Below are positions 26,300 to 36,336 of a stretch of DNA of 64,000 nt, piece by piece (positions within the stretch are counted from its first letter, which is position 1; each line of letters opens with the position of its first letter). The translations under genes were made by a program, and so were the position numbers. The DNA comes from Alloyangia mangrovi (lineage in GTDB: Bacteria > Pseudomonadota > Alphaproteobacteria > Rhodobacterales > Rhodobacteraceae), in NCBI RefSeq assembly GCF_002300555.2, contig NZ_NTHN02000009.1, forward strand, positions 62,001 through 126,000. The letters run 5' to 3'. Below the pieces are notes generated by a model. The model was not told where the DNA came from. It searched no databases and was given only the letters and a program-made list of their open reading frames with translations.

Positions 26300-27802
26300 A
26301 TGGATATCCTGACCTCCCTTATCGGCGGCTTTGCCGTCGCCATGACGCCGCTCAACCTCGCGCTCGCGGTCTTCGGCTGCTTTGCCGGCACGCTGATCGG
26401 CGCGCTGCCCGGGCTCGGCCCGGTGAACGGCGTGGCGATCCTGATCCCCGTGGCCTTTGCCATGAAACTCGAGCCGGGCTCGGCGCTCATCATGCTGTCC
26501 TGCATCTACTACGGCTGCATGTATGGCGGGCGAATCAGTTCGATCATGCTCAACATCCCCGGCGACGAGCCCGCGATCATGACGACGCTCGACGGCTATC
26601 CCATGGCCCGCAAGGGCCAGGCCGCCAAGGCGCTCGGCATCTCGGCGGTGGCCTCCTTCACCGGGGCGACCTTCGCCACGCTCGGGCTGACCTTCTTCGC
26701 GCCGCTGCTCGCCAAGGCGGCGATCCACTTCGGCCCGGCGGATTACTTCGCGCTCTACGTCATGGCCTTCGCCACCATTGGCGGGGTGACCGGGGTGAAC
26801 CCGTTCAAGACGCTGCTCGCGGCGGTCCTCGGGTTGCTGCTGGCCAGCGTCGGGCTCGATCCCGCAACCGGCACGGCGCGCTTCACCTTCGGCTCCTACC
26901 ACCTCTACGACGGGTTCGATCCGATCGTCGCCATCGTCGGCCTCTTCGCGGTGAGCGAGATCATCATGTACTTCGAGAGCCACGCCACCTCGGGCGCGGG
27001 ACCTGCCAAGCTCGGCCGCGCCCTGCCCCGGCTGCGCGAGGTCTTCGAGGGCTTCCCCGCCGCCTTGCGCGGCTCGGTGATCGGCTTCATCTGCGGCGTG
27101 CTGCCCGGCGCGGGCGCCTCGCTCGGCGCCTTCGTCTCCTACAGCACGGAAAAGCAGATCAGCGACAAGAAGGGCACCTTCGGCACCGGCGACCCGCGAG
27201 GCATCGCGGCGCCGGAAGCGGGCAACAACGCCACCGTGGGCGGCGCGCTGATCCCGATGCTGACGCTCGGCGTGCCCGGCTCCGGCACCACGGCGGTGAT
27301 GCTGGCGCTGCTGGTCTCGCTGAACATCCAGCCCGGACCGCTGCTCTTCGAGCGTCAGCCGGATATCGTCTGGGGCCTCATCGCGGCGCTCTACCTGGCG
27401 AACGTGGTGCTCTTGCTGCTCAACGTGCCGATGGTCGGGCTGTTCACCCGCCTGCTGTCGCTGCCCCAATGGCTGCTTATGCCCATCGTGGTCATGGTCA
27501 GCTTCATCGGCATCTACTCGATCAGCCATTCGACATTCGATCTCTTCGTGATGATCGGTTTCGGGCTGCTTGGCTATGCCCTGCGCAAGTTCGAGATCTC
27601 GCTGGTGCCGGTGGTGCTCGGTCTGCTGCTCGGCGCCGACATGGAGAACAACCTGCGCCGGGCGCTGTCGATCTCGGGCGGGGATTTCGGCATCCTGCTG
27701 CAGAGCCCTATCGCGCTGGTCATCTATGGCTTCACCGCGCTGATGCTGATGTTCTCCTTCGGCATCGCCATGCGCCGGCGGCCCGATCCGCTGTCGGACT
27801 GA
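26300..27802 (+). CDS. tctA: Tripartite tricarboxylate transporter large permease (TctA family)
   Basis: 500 residues, about 12 transmembrane helices, normal TctA length. The two internal signature repeats are clear: CFAGTLIGALPGLGPVNGVA with YYGCMYGGRISSIMLNIPGD, and FICGVLPGAGASLGAFVSYS with TLGVPGSGTTAVMLALL. It is the ion-coupled transport subunit of the TctCBA system. It is the last gene of the operon; relics follow on the other strand. Confidence 0.94.
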   Translation: MDILTSLIGGFAVAMTPLNLALAVFGCFAGTLIGALPGLGPVNGVAILIPVAFAMKLEPGSALIMLSCIYYGCMYGGRISSIMLNIPGDEPAIMTTLDGYPMARKGQAAKALGISAVASFTGATFATLGLTFFAPLLAKAAIHFGPADYFALYVMAFATIGGVTGVNPFKTLLAAVLGLLLASVGLDPATGTARFTFGSYHLYDGFDPIVAIVGLFAVSEIIMYFESHATSGAGPAKLGRALPRLREVFEGFPAALRGSVIGFICGVLPGAGASLGAFVSYSTEKQISDKKGTFGTGDPRGIAAPEAGNNATVGGALIPMLTLGVPGSGTTAVMLALLVSLNIQPGPLLFERQPDIVWGLIAALYLANVVLLLLNVPMVGLFTRLLSLPQWLLMPIVVMVSFIGIYSISHSTFDLFVMIGFGLLGYALRKFEISLVPVVLGLLLGADMENNLRRALSISGGDFGILLQSPIALVIYGFTALMLMFSFGIAMRRRPDPLSD

Positions 27803-28165
27803 AACGGGGAGCACCCGAGGCCCTCGTCGCGACGCTTGCGCATCCGCTTTGGGCCAGAGATTTCGGTCTCCTGCGTTGCGCCTGATCTCCGCGGTGCTGC
27901 TGGCAAGTCAGCCCTAAGAAGCTGACGCCGGGGCACCGCGGTACCAGACATCAACCGGCTGGCATCTGCTTTGGCCCGGCTGGCCGCATACGGCGATCCG
28001 CCACAAAAGCGGCGTCTCCATGGCAGAGATCCAACCCCGGCTGGACACCGCTGGAAATTGCAGGTGGTCCTTCGTGATTTCTTGATCAAACATCCCGCAG
28101 CGGCGGCAGCTTCCGGCATCACGTCGAGGTCCGATCAGGCTTGTCGGGCAGGTACGAGGGATAGC
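27803..28165. other. Intergenic stretch after tctA
   Basis: About 360 bases between tctA and the ribokinase relic. I recognise no gene, RNA or clear terminator here. Confidence 0.4.
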
Positions 28166-28660
28166 TCAGCTGACCTTGTCCGCGAGCAGCGCGTCAGTAT
28201 CGCGGGCGGCGGGAAGGCTCGACTGGCTGCCCCTGCGGCTGCAAGGACGCGGTCGGGGTCAGGCCCCGGTCAAGTGCAGCGGCGAACACCCCCACGAAGC
28301 AGTCACGGGCGGCGGTTGTGTCCTGCATTTTGCAGGGCACTGCGGGAACACTCACCGTCTCACCCCGCCAGCAGCTCTCGGCCCCCGCCCCCCGAGCGTA
28401 CGCAGGACACCGGTGTTCACCCTGTTGGCCAGCGCAACGGCGGTGGCGTCGCAGCTGGGCCATCCCGCCATGGCCTCTGCCTCGTCCTCGTTGACGACGA
28501 TCAGATCGCCCGGCGACAGGACCTTGGCCTCGAGCCGATAGGCCGGAGCAAGGTTCAAGACGCTGACTGCCTTCGACCTATGGCACCGGCGGATCAGGCG
28601 GATGACCTGATCGGGCGCGCTCTCCATTTGCATGAGCACGACATCCGCGCGGCCCAGAAG
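28166..28660 (-). pseudogene. Ribokinase (PfkB family) relic
   Basis: The C-terminal half of a ribokinase is readable in three frames: VVLMQMESAPDQVIRLIRRC with SVLNLAPAYRLEAKVLSPGD, then ALANRVNTGVLRTLGGRG, then VSVPAVPCKMQDTTAARDCF and finally SSLPAARDTDALLADKVS before a stop at 28166. At least two frameshifts separate them. The anion-hole motif, normally TTAAGDCF, has Arg in place of Gly. The N-terminal half is gone, replaced by an IS relic, so insertion probably destroyed the gene. Confidence 0.75.
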
Positions 28661-28689
28661 CGTGACCCGCCGCCTGTGTTGCGGACACC

Positions 28690-28815
28690 AGCTTAGGGTG
28701 GCCTGGCCCGGACCTCGAGCGCCACCGGGCTCAAATAGCCCGGCTCGGGATGCCGACGCCTCGGACGATAGAAGCCTTCCATCTAATCAAGAACATCGGC
28801 CCGGGCGGCGTCACC
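28690..28815 (-). pseudogene. IS3-family transposase C-terminal relic
   Basis: The minus strand reads MEGFYRPRRRHPEPGYLSPV in one frame after an in-frame stop; the normal IS3 orfB ending is YIEGFYNPRRRHSxLGYLSPV. It lies directly upstream of the broken ribokinase gene. Confidence 0.65.
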
Positions 28816-29256
28816 CGACGCCTCGGGAACTGACTTCGCGCGGTCCGGATCGTGGTGGAAAGACCACGAAATTGAGAGGATCGCCACGACCAATCCAGAA
28901 TGGGAACTTCTCCTGGCACAAAGAGCCCGTGATGTTTGGCGAAAGGAAGTGCCCGGTTCTGATCGCGGCACCGAGGATCGCGATCGCGGAGAGGAATAGA
29001 CCGAGCTCGATTGGGATCGCGCGAAGGTCGGGGCATCCCGCGCATTGATAACACGGTCTTACGCGCCTGCGTGGTTGGCCGGTCGAGCCGGACAGCAAGA
29101 ATGATGGGTCCTGGATGAGTGCCCGGAGCGCACAGGGCATCAGAACTCCTGAAGCCTTCCGAAGGGGTGGTGCTCTCACGAGAGAAAGAAAATCAGGCGC
29201 ATGAACGTGCAGCCGTCTTGGTGTCTCGATGCAATCCTACCGCCGAAGATCCGCAA
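28816..29256. other. Non-coding or decayed stretch
   Basis: About 440 bases without a recognisable gene. A minus-strand frame over 28811-29179 is open but shows no family features, and its composition resembles neighbouring decayed DNA. Confidence 0.35.
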
Positions 29257-29286
29257 AGCGCCCGGCTGAAATTTCAGCCGGGCGCT
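29257..29286 (-). terminator. Terminator of the PRC-barrel gene
   Basis: A perfect 12-base-pair stem, AGCGCCCGGCTG and its complement, with loop AAATTT, 36 bases beyond the stop codon. There is no strong T-tract on the minus strand, but the symmetric structure could also stop transcription entering from the other side. Confidence 0.65.
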
Positions 29287-29321
29287 GGCACGTGCGACAA
29301 CTCAGTCACGGACGATATGCG

Positions 29322-29987
29322 TCATTCCGTCGGTGTGCCACCCATCGTCCCGGCTTCGCCATCGGTCATACCGGTCCCGCTGTTCATCTCGGTGCCGGTG
29401 GCCCCCATCGCGTCACCCGTCGCCGGGGGCGGGGTCTCCTTGTCCCGGTATTGGTATTCAGGCGCGGCATCTGCTTCCTCTCGCGTCATGGCGAGCTGAA
29501 TCGCGTCGCCGTCGTACTGGATGTCCAACTGGCTGTAGTCGACCGCGATATCCTTTTGGCCGATGCCGAGGAAGCCCCCGACCCCCAAGATTACGGCAGT
29601 GATCTGCCCGTCCGCGGTGATGATGAAATCCTTGATGCTGCCGATGGTTTCCCCATCCGGTGAGGTCACTGACGTGCTGAGCAGCCAATCGCCAAGCATC
29701 TCGGCGCTGTCCTGTTGCGGCACGACAGCCTCAGAGGTCGGCGGCGGGGTTTCACCTTCGGCGCTTTCGGCAGCCAAGCCCTCGGCAGGTGCGGGCTCGC
29801 TCTCCATGTTGTCGGTCGCCATGTTGTCGGTTGTGGGCGCGTCCCCCGCCATCCCAGCGTCCGGAGTTTCGCCCTCTGTCTGTTCCGCGGGGGCCTGGTC
29901 CGTCGGCTGGATGGTCGCCTCCTGTGCCCAAACCGGGCCAGTCATGATGGGGAGCGCGATGGCCGTGATATAAAGATACTTTTTCAT
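29322..29987 (-). CDS. Exported PRC-barrel domain protein
   Basis: 221 residues. A signal peptide (cleavage after VWA, residue 21) is followed by a long acidic, Thr/Ala/Pro-rich linker of about 80 residues. A PRC-barrel then lies at about 100-170 (SVTSPDGETIGSIKDFIITA, VILGVGGFLGIGQKDIAVDY), and a Gly/Thr/Met-rich tail closes the protein. AGGAGG lies nine bases before the ATG. Alphaproteobacterial proteins of this kind are often part of the general stress response, and a near-consensus EcfG promoter lies upstream. The molecular role is unknown. Confidence 0.85.
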   Translation of the reverse strand: MKKYLYITAIALPIMTGPVWAQEATIQPTDQAPAEQTEGETPDAGMAGDAPTTDNMATDNMESEPAPAEGLAAESAEGETPPPTSEAVVPQQDSAEMLGDWLLSTSVTSPDGETIGSIKDFIITADGQITAVILGVGGFLGIGQKDIAVDYSQLDIQYDGDAIQLAMTREEADAAPEYQYRDKETPPPATGDAMGATGTEMNSGTGMTDGEAGTMGGTPTE

Positions 29988-30354
29988 GGTCTTGGTCCTC
30001 CTGAAGAGCCAACGGGTTCAGGCAGGAGATGGTTCGGCTGGTTTCCTGGCCTTGGCTCTCGTGACCGCCAAAGGCGCGTTTTCCCGCCTACCCAGCCAGC
30101 ACAGAAAAGCAATTCGGCGCTTTCCTCGACGTGCGCGCCAACGCAGAGGAACCGAGGGGGCCTTTGCAACGTTCGCTCCGATGGCGCGTGCGTTCGTGCC
30201 ACGCCCGACACAGGGGTCGGGAGCCGCAGGGGTGCCGCATTTGCATTCGGCTGGTGTCCGCCTTGAGGACTGCGGCTTGGTGGAATTCACAGGCTTGCAA
30301 CCAGGCTGAAGCACACTGCGACAACAGCCTGCCCGCCGCGCATCAAGCTCTGGG
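29988..30354. other. Region upstream of the PRC-barrel gene
   Basis: About 370 bases. The only elements I can point to are the AGGAGG ribosome-binding site and the candidate EcfG promoter for the PRC-barrel gene. No gene is evident. Confidence 0.4.
30011..30036 (-). promoter_or_regulatory. Candidate EcfG (general stress) promoter
   Basis: On the minus strand CGAAC and CGTT are separated by 17 bases, against the alphaproteobacterial EcfG consensus GGAAC-N16/17-CGTT. It ends 24 bases before the ATG of the PRC-barrel gene. One base of the -35 box deviates. Confidence 0.35.
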
Positions 30355-31392
<1,038 letters not shown>

Positions 31393-31512
31393 CGCAGGAT
31401 CTTTCGGCTGTTCACGTTCAGTCTTCGGGAGCACAGCGGCATCGGGGAAACCCTGCTTGCCGATCTTCGTGCCGCTCGCATGTCATGCAGCAGTTCCGCC
31501 GCGACGACCAGT

Positions 31513-31533
31513 GGTGGCGGGGCACCCGCCACC
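31513..31533 (-). terminator. Terminator hairpin after the peptide operon
   Basis: GGTGGCGGG and its complement form a 9-base-pair stem around a GCA loop, 55 bases beyond the dipeptidase stop. No T-tract is present. Confidence 0.5.
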
Positions 31534-31587
31534 GCTCCGGCGGCGGGCGACCTAAGGATGTCGGGGCGCGATCGCCACGGCCGGGGC

Positions 31588-32620
31588 TCACTCCCCCCCA
31601 GGTGCGCTCCAGCGTCGCAATCCAGTTGCGGTGGGCGATCTTCGCCAGATCCTCTTCGCCGTAGCCTGCCGCGCGCAGAGCTCCCAGCAGACGCTGCACG
31701 CCCGCCACATCCCCCATCTGCCGCGACATGAAGGTGCCGTCGAAGTCCGAGCCGAGCGCGACATGGTCAATACCGACCCGTTCAACCAGATAGTCGATGT
31801 GGCGGATCATGACGTCAAAACCCATTTCGGGGTCGCGGATCCCCTCGGGGTGAAGGAAGCGCACGCCGAAGTTCAGCCCGATCAGGCCGCCGGTCTCGCG
31901 GATCGCATCCAGTTGTCTGTCTGTTGCATTGCGGCTGTGCGGGCAGAGCGCGAAAGCGTTCGAATGCGAGGCCACCAGCGGCGCATCCGAGATCCGCGCG
32001 ACATCCCGGAACCCGGCATCGTTGAGGTGCGACAGGTCGACGAGGATCCGCAGCTCGTTGCAGAGCCGAACCAGGTCCTTCCCGGCCGCGGTCAGCCCGC
32101 CACCGATATCGGGCTCGCGCCCCATCACAAAGGGCACGCCGTGGGCAAAGAGGTTGGGGCGGCTCCAGACCGGGCCCATGGTGCGCAGGCCAGCGGCATG
32201 CAGCACGTGCAGCAGGTCGAGGTCTTCGGTCGCAGCCTCGATGCCCTCGATGTGGAACACGGCGGCAAAGCTGCCCGCTGTCATGGCCGCGCGGATATCG
32301 GCGGTGCTTCGGCAGAGCGTGACCGCCCCGTCCGACTGGCGCACGATGCGATGAAGCAGCGCCGCCTGAGCAATTGTCTGCTGTAGCGCCGAGGCCTGCG
32401 GCACGCGCGGCAGGTCGCCGTTCTCGTCAAGCGTCTGATCGTCGGTGCTCACCCAGACCGCACAGAGCCCGCCCGTAAAGCGCGCGGCCTGTGCCCGAGG
32501 CAGGTCGATCTGCATGCCCGGCGCGCCGGTCAGGAAGCGGGCCTCGGCCCCGTCCCGCGCCCGCAGCAATTTCGACAGGACATCGTTATGGCCGTCGAAG
32601 ACGGGGATCATCTCGCTCAC
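31588..32620 (-). CDS. Membrane dipeptidase family (M19) peptidase, frameshifted as read
   Basis: About 343 residues. M19 zinc ligands are visible: the N-terminal His-x-Asp (His11/Asp13 in FDGHNDVLS), a Glu in VFHIEGIEA, and later His residues in LVDLSHLNDAGFRDVA and VASHSNAFALCPHSRN. Start GTG 32620 overlaps the stop of the isoaspartyl peptidase gene. Near the C-terminus a run of seven G (31593-31599) shifts the frame; removing one base gives the family ending ERTWGE and a stop at 31588. It is the last gene of the operon and should split imported dipeptides. Confidence 0.9.
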
Positions 32621-33576
32621 AGCTGCACCTCGTGGATTTCCTGGTGGGTCGCGACGAAGGCCCGGCCCTCGGGCGTGACCCAGCCGCGGAACATGCCGGC
32701 GGTGTTGAAGGGGGCGCTGACTTGACCAGAGGCGTCCAGCGCCACCAGCCCCGCACCGATGATCCCGGTGGTCTGCGACGAGCCCGATAGGTCCACGTGC
32801 ACCACGTGCTCGGCCGCCGTGCGGACGTCTTCCTTCAGGTAGGCGATCCGCGCCGCGATCTCGTGCCCGACCACGTGCCGGATGAAGAACTCGCCCTTGC
32901 CGGTGCCCGACACGGCGCAAACCCCGTCGCGCGCGTAGGTGCCGGCGCCAATCACCGGGCTGTCGCCGACCCGGCCCGCGGGCTTGTTGGTGTAGCCGCC
33001 GGTCGAGGTGGCCGCAGCGAGGTGCCCTGCCCCATCCAGCGCCACCGCGCCGACGGTGCCGTGCTTCTCGTTCTCGGTCGCCTCGGTCCCGGCGGCGGCA
33101 TGCGCCTTCATCGCCGCGAGGGCCTCGATCCGTTTCGGCGTGGTGAAATAGTCCTGCGGCTCGACCGCGAGACCCGCGTCCTCAGCGAAATTGTCAGCCG
33201 CAATTCCTGTCAGGAACACTGCCCGACCGTCTTGCATCAGCGCCCGCGCCGCGCGCACCGGGTTGCGGATGCCGCGCGCGGCACTGACCGCCCCCGCCTC
33301 CAGCGTGGCCCCATCCATGATCGAGGCATCAAGCTCGTGGATGCCGTCCTCGTTCAGCGCGGCGCCGTGTCCGGCGTTGAAATGCGGGCTGTCTTCCATG
33401 ACGACGACGGCGGCTTCCACTGCGGCGACGGCGGAGCCGCCTCCGGCCAGTTCCGCCCAGCCCGCAGCAAGCGCGCGCGCCAGGTCCTGCCGGGCCACGG
33501 CCCAGTCTTCCGTGCTCATGCTGTCGAGGGGCAGCACGCCGCAGCCCCCGTGAATGGCCAGTGCAATTGTCGTCAT
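32617..33576 (-). CDS. Isoaspartyl peptidase / L-asparaginase (Ntn hydrolase)
   Basis: 319 residues of the plant-type asparaginase family. It opens with LAIHGGCGVLP and keeps the autocleavage site: Thr174 in EKHGTVGAVALDGAGHLAAA is the expected nucleophile after self-processing, with the downstream GGYTNKPAGRVGDSPVIGAG loop. These enzymes remove isoaspartyl residues from dipeptides and hydrolyse asparagine. Its place between a hydantoinase-type gene and a dipeptidase, in an operon with a peptide ABC transporter, points to use of damaged or unusual peptides as nutrients. Confidence 0.93.
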   Translation of the reverse strand: MTTIALAIHGGCGVLPLDSMSTEDWAVARQDLARALAAGWAELAGGGSAVAAVEAAVVVMEDSPHFNAGHGAALNEDGIHELDASIMDGATLEAGAVSAARGIRNPVRAARALMQDGRAVFLTGIAADNFAEDAGLAVEPQDYFTTPKRIEALAAMKAHAAAGTEATENEKHGTVGAVALDGAGHLAAATSTGGYTNKPAGRVGDSPVIGAGTYARDGVCAVSGTGKGEFFIRHVVGHEIAARIAYLKEDVRTAAEHVVHVDLSGSSQTTGIIGAGLVALDASGQVSAPFNTAGMFRGWVTPEGRAFVATHQEIHEVQL

Positions 33577-33599
33577 TGTCGTCTTCCTGTTGTCGTTCG

Positions 33600-33631
33600 G
33601 AGCCGCTCCGGTTTCCTTGCCGGGGCGGCTC
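33600..33631 (-). promoter_or_regulatory. Intercistronic hairpin after hyuA-like gene 1
   Basis: GAGCCGCTCCGG pairs with CCGGGGCGGCTC (one wobble or mismatch) around an 8-base loop, between the isoaspartyl peptidase gene and the hydantoinase gene. It may modulate expression of the last two genes. Confidence 0.35.
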
Positions 33632-33648
33632 GGTCTTCAGCCTAGGCG

Positions 33649-35187
33649 TCAGCCAAAGGAGATATCACCGATCACCCGCACACGCACACGCCGCGCACCC
33701 CCGGGGAGGTAGGCAATGGGGATGTCCTCGACTTCCAGCACCTTCAGGCTCCCGGCATCGGCACCCGCGGCGACCGCGGCGGCGCGCGCCTCGGTCTCGG
33801 CCGCCGCCAGCGCCTGCTCGCGGCTCATGTCCGAGAACACCTGGTCGACCTCGCCCGAGACCTGCGCCATGGCCGCGCCGAGCGCGTTTGCGACGCCGGC
33901 ATTCTCGACCCGCAGCACCTCGGAGGCGCCGGGCACCTCGTCGGGGATCAGGAAGGCACCGCCGCCGACCGCGATCAGCGGCACATCCTCGGCCGAGGTC
34001 TTCATCTGATCGAAGTTCTCGGCCACCATGGCCCGCATCCGGGCAAGCGTGTCGTGCACGAAGGTCGGATCGAGGTCGCGGACCAGCGAGGGGTCGCCCA
34101 TCTCGATCATCCCGGCGGCCACCGCGATGTCCGATGTGGTCAGCGTCTGGCCTCCGAAAACCCGGGCTTCGTGCAGGATGCGGTAACCCACCGAACGCGG
34201 TCCGATGGCGCCGGTCTCGGGGTCGACCACCGTGCCGCCGCCAAGCGCGATGGGCAGCAGGTCGGGCATCCGGAACAAGGTCCGCACGCCGCCGATATGC
34301 ACGATGTTGTTGGCCTCGCGCGGGAAGCCCCCGATCAGGCAGCCGATGTCCGAGGTCGTGCCGCCGACGTCGACCACCATCGCGTCGTCGAGCCCGGTCA
34401 GGAAGGCCGCCCCGCGCATCGAGTTGGTCGGGCCCGAGGCAAAGCTGAACACCGGGTTCGCCGCCGCCACATCGGCCAGCGCCACGGTGCCATCGTTCTG
34501 CGTCAGGAAGAACGGCGCATCGAGGCCGATCTCGGCGAGCGCCGTCTTGAACGCCTGCACCGTGGTCCTGCCGAGCGATTGCAGCGAGGCGTTCAGCAGC
34601 GCGACGTTCTCGCGTTCCAGCAGGCCGATACGGCCCAGGCTGTTCGACAGGGTGATCCGCGCCTCGGGGATGATCGAGCGCACGATCTCTGCGGCGCGGT
34701 CCTCGCATTCCGTGGTCAGCGGCGAGAAGGTCGCCGAGATCGCCACCGAGGTCACCCCGGCGTCGCGGATCTTCATCGCCGCCTCGCGGATCTCGTCCTC
34801 GCGCATCTGCACCAGCGGGCTGCCATCGTATTCGTGCCCGCCATGCACCATGAAGATCATCGGATCGACCGCGCGATACAGATCCTCGGGCCAGTCGCAC
34901 ATCGGCGGCAGCGACGCGCCGGTCGGCAGGGCGATGCGGATCGCCGCCACCCGTTCGAGCCGGGCACGTTCCACCACGGCGTTGGTGAAATGGGTCGTGC
35001 CGATCATCACCGCGTCGAGCGGACGCGGCGTGTCGCCGATATGCGCGGCCACATGCGCGAGCGCGGATTTCACCCCCGACATCACGTCTTGCGTGGTGGG
35101 AACCTTGATCGAGGCGGTGATCTTGTCGCCGTCGATCAGCACGGCATCCGTATTGGTGCCGCCGACGTCAATGCCAATACGCTTCAT
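33649..35187 (-). CDS. Hydantoinase/oxoprolinase (HyuA) family protein, copy 1
   Basis: 512 residues. The ATPase-like N-terminus MKRIGIDVGGTNTDAVLIDG and the central TQNDGTVALADVAAANPVFS, FASGPTNSMRGAAFLTG and VVDVGGTTSDIGCL motifs are typical of HyuA. Family members open cyclic amides such as hydantoins and 5-oxoproline using ATP. This short form (about 510 residues) is normally paired with a DUF917 protein, as here: the DUF917 gene upstream overlaps by four bases. A related copy lies at 39085-40674. Confidence 0.92.
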   Translation of the reverse strand: MKRIGIDVGGTNTDAVLIDGDKITASIKVPTTQDVMSGVKSALAHVAAHIGDTPRPLDAVMIGTTHFTNAVVERARLERVAAIRIALPTGASLPPMCDWPEDLYRAVDPMIFMVHGGHEYDGSPLVQMREDEIREAAMKIRDAGVTSVAISATFSPLTTECEDRAAEIVRSIIPEARITLSNSLGRIGLLERENVALLNASLQSLGRTTVQAFKTALAEIGLDAPFFLTQNDGTVALADVAAANPVFSFASGPTNSMRGAAFLTGLDDAMVVDVGGTTSDIGCLIGGFPREANNIVHIGGVRTLFRMPDLLPIALGGGTVVDPETGAIGPRSVGYRILHEARVFGGQTLTTSDIAVAAGMIEMGDPSLVRDLDPTFVHDTLARMRAMVAENFDQMKTSAEDVPLIAVGGGAFLIPDEVPGASEVLRVENAGVANALGAAMAQVSGEVDQVFSDMSREQALAAAETEARAAAVAAGADAGSLKVLEVEDIPIAYLPGGARRVRVRVIGDISFG

Positions 35188-36260
35188 TTGAATACCGATT
35201 TGAAGTCAATGTCGTAGCCGAAGGCGCGCGGGCCGACCGCGGCCACGCCCGCGGGCGTCGTGAGGATCTCGGGCGCCGGAAGCGCCACCACGCTGACGCG
35301 CTGGCCGTAGCGCACGGACTCGGTGCCGATGGCGCTGCCCGAAACGCTGTCGAGAAGGCACAGCAGGTCCGGGGTCATGGCCACGGGCTCGCCATTGCGG
35401 AAGGCCACCGCCCATTCGTTCTGGAAGGCCAGTTCGAGCGTCGCGCCGCGATCCGCGTCGATGCCTTCGATCACCGTCTTGCCGCGCAGGAAGCCGCCGG
35501 TGGTGGTGCGGTCCACGTCGACGATCTTGCCGCGGAAGATCTGCTTGCCCTTGGCGTGGTCCAGCACGGCAGCCACCGGGTCGTCATGACGGGCGCGGGC
35601 CTCGAGCACCACGCGGCCCAGCTCGGTCGCCTGGGTGATCGTGTCGTGGATGCCCCAGTCCTTGACCTCCCGGCCCGTGCGGGGCGCCTTGCAGGTCGCC
35701 GCGGTCGAGCCCACGGCGGTGCAGACCGCGCGGGAGACCTTCTCCATCCATTTCCAGCTTTCGGCGCGGGTGACGATCACCTCGTTGTCGCGCACGTCCA
35801 CCAGCGACAGCGGGAACATCGACAGCCCGCCGATCGCGAAGGAGGTCATCTGTGCCTCGGGATAGGCGCGGCCCATGCAGTCCGCGTTGACCACGGGACG
35901 GCCCAGCAACGCGGCGGCGAGGAAGGGCGAGAGCGCGTTGGCTCCGCCGATCTCCAGCGCCATGATCGCGCGGAACGGGCGGCCGAGGTAGTCTTCCATC
36001 AGCTCGACGGCGCGGGCCATGTGCCGCGGATCCTTCAGCCGTTCCTGGCCGACCAGCGGTGCGCCCATACCGGAGACCACCGCGACCATGTCGTCGTCCT
36101 CCAGCTCGTCCGGTTGCAGGATCTGGATCCGCGCGCCCTCGGCATAGAGACGGCGGAGGTTCAGGGTTGAAAGATAGGGGTTGCCGCCGCCGCCCGTACC
36201 CAGAATCCACGCGCCGGTCGCGAGGGCTTCGATATTCTCTTCCGGAAATTCCTGGAGCAT
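35184..36260 (-). CDS. DUF917 family protein, copy 1
   Basis: 358 residues. The N-terminal GAWILGTGGGGNPYLSTLNL and ALEIGGANALSPFLAAALLG are DUF917 hallmarks. The ATG at 36260 follows AAGGTGG and begins the homologous sequence; the longer frame is not conserved. DUF917 proteins are found with HyuA proteins and are thought to be part of the same enzyme system. The exact reaction is not established for this subgroup. Confidence 0.9.
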   Translation of the reverse strand: MLQEFPEENIEALATGAWILGTGGGGNPYLSTLNLRRLYAEGARIQILQPDELEDDDMVAVVSGMGAPLVGQERLKDPRHMARAVELMEDYLGRPFRAIMALEIGGANALSPFLAAALLGRPVVNADCMGRAYPEAQMTSFAIGGLSMFPLSLVDVRDNEVIVTRAESWKWMEKVSRAVCTAVGSTAATCKAPRTGREVKDWGIHDTITQATELGRVVLEARARHDDPVAAVLDHAKGKQIFRGKIVDVDRTTTGGFLRGKTVIEGIDADRGATLELAFQNEWAVAFRNGEPVAMTPDLLCLLDSVSGSAIGTESVRYGQRVSVVALPAPEILTTPAGVAAVGPRAFGYDIDFKSVFK

Positions 36261-36285
36261 CTGTCCACCTTGGGCCTTGCTTGTG

Positions 36286-36310
36286 CCGGCCCCGCGCGTC
36301 GCGGGACCGG
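36286..36310 (-). promoter_or_regulatory. Intercistronic hairpin after the binding-protein gene
   Basis: On the minus strand CCGGTCCCGCG pairs with CGCGGGGCCGG (one G-T wobble) around a three-base loop, 26 bases beyond the stop of the binding-protein gene. It probably raises binding-protein yield relative to downstream genes. Confidence 0.5.
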
Positions 36311-36336
36311 TCGATATCATCGGGTGTCGCCGCCGA

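Noticed and set aside
25811-27814. Long minus-strand open frame (667 codons) opposite tctB/tctA
   Set aside because: Extremely rich in Arg, Asp, Gln, His and Glu without any domain; a typical antisense shadow of high-GC membrane-protein genes.
28811-29179. Possible 122-codon gene on the minus strand
   Set aside because: No domain, no ribosome-binding site, and it lies within decayed DNA between an IS relic and a terminator.
30147-30172. GGAAC-N17-CGTT on the plus strand, a perfect EcfG consensus
   Set aside because: It points away from the PRC-barrel gene towards a region without a plus-strand gene, so I do not annotate it as a working promoter; it could serve an unseen small RNA.
33600-33631. 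Rho-independent terminator splitting the peptide operon
   Set aside because: The stem has a mismatch on the transcribed strand and no T-tract, and the genes on both sides are functionally linked, so I kept it only as a possible modulatory hairpin.
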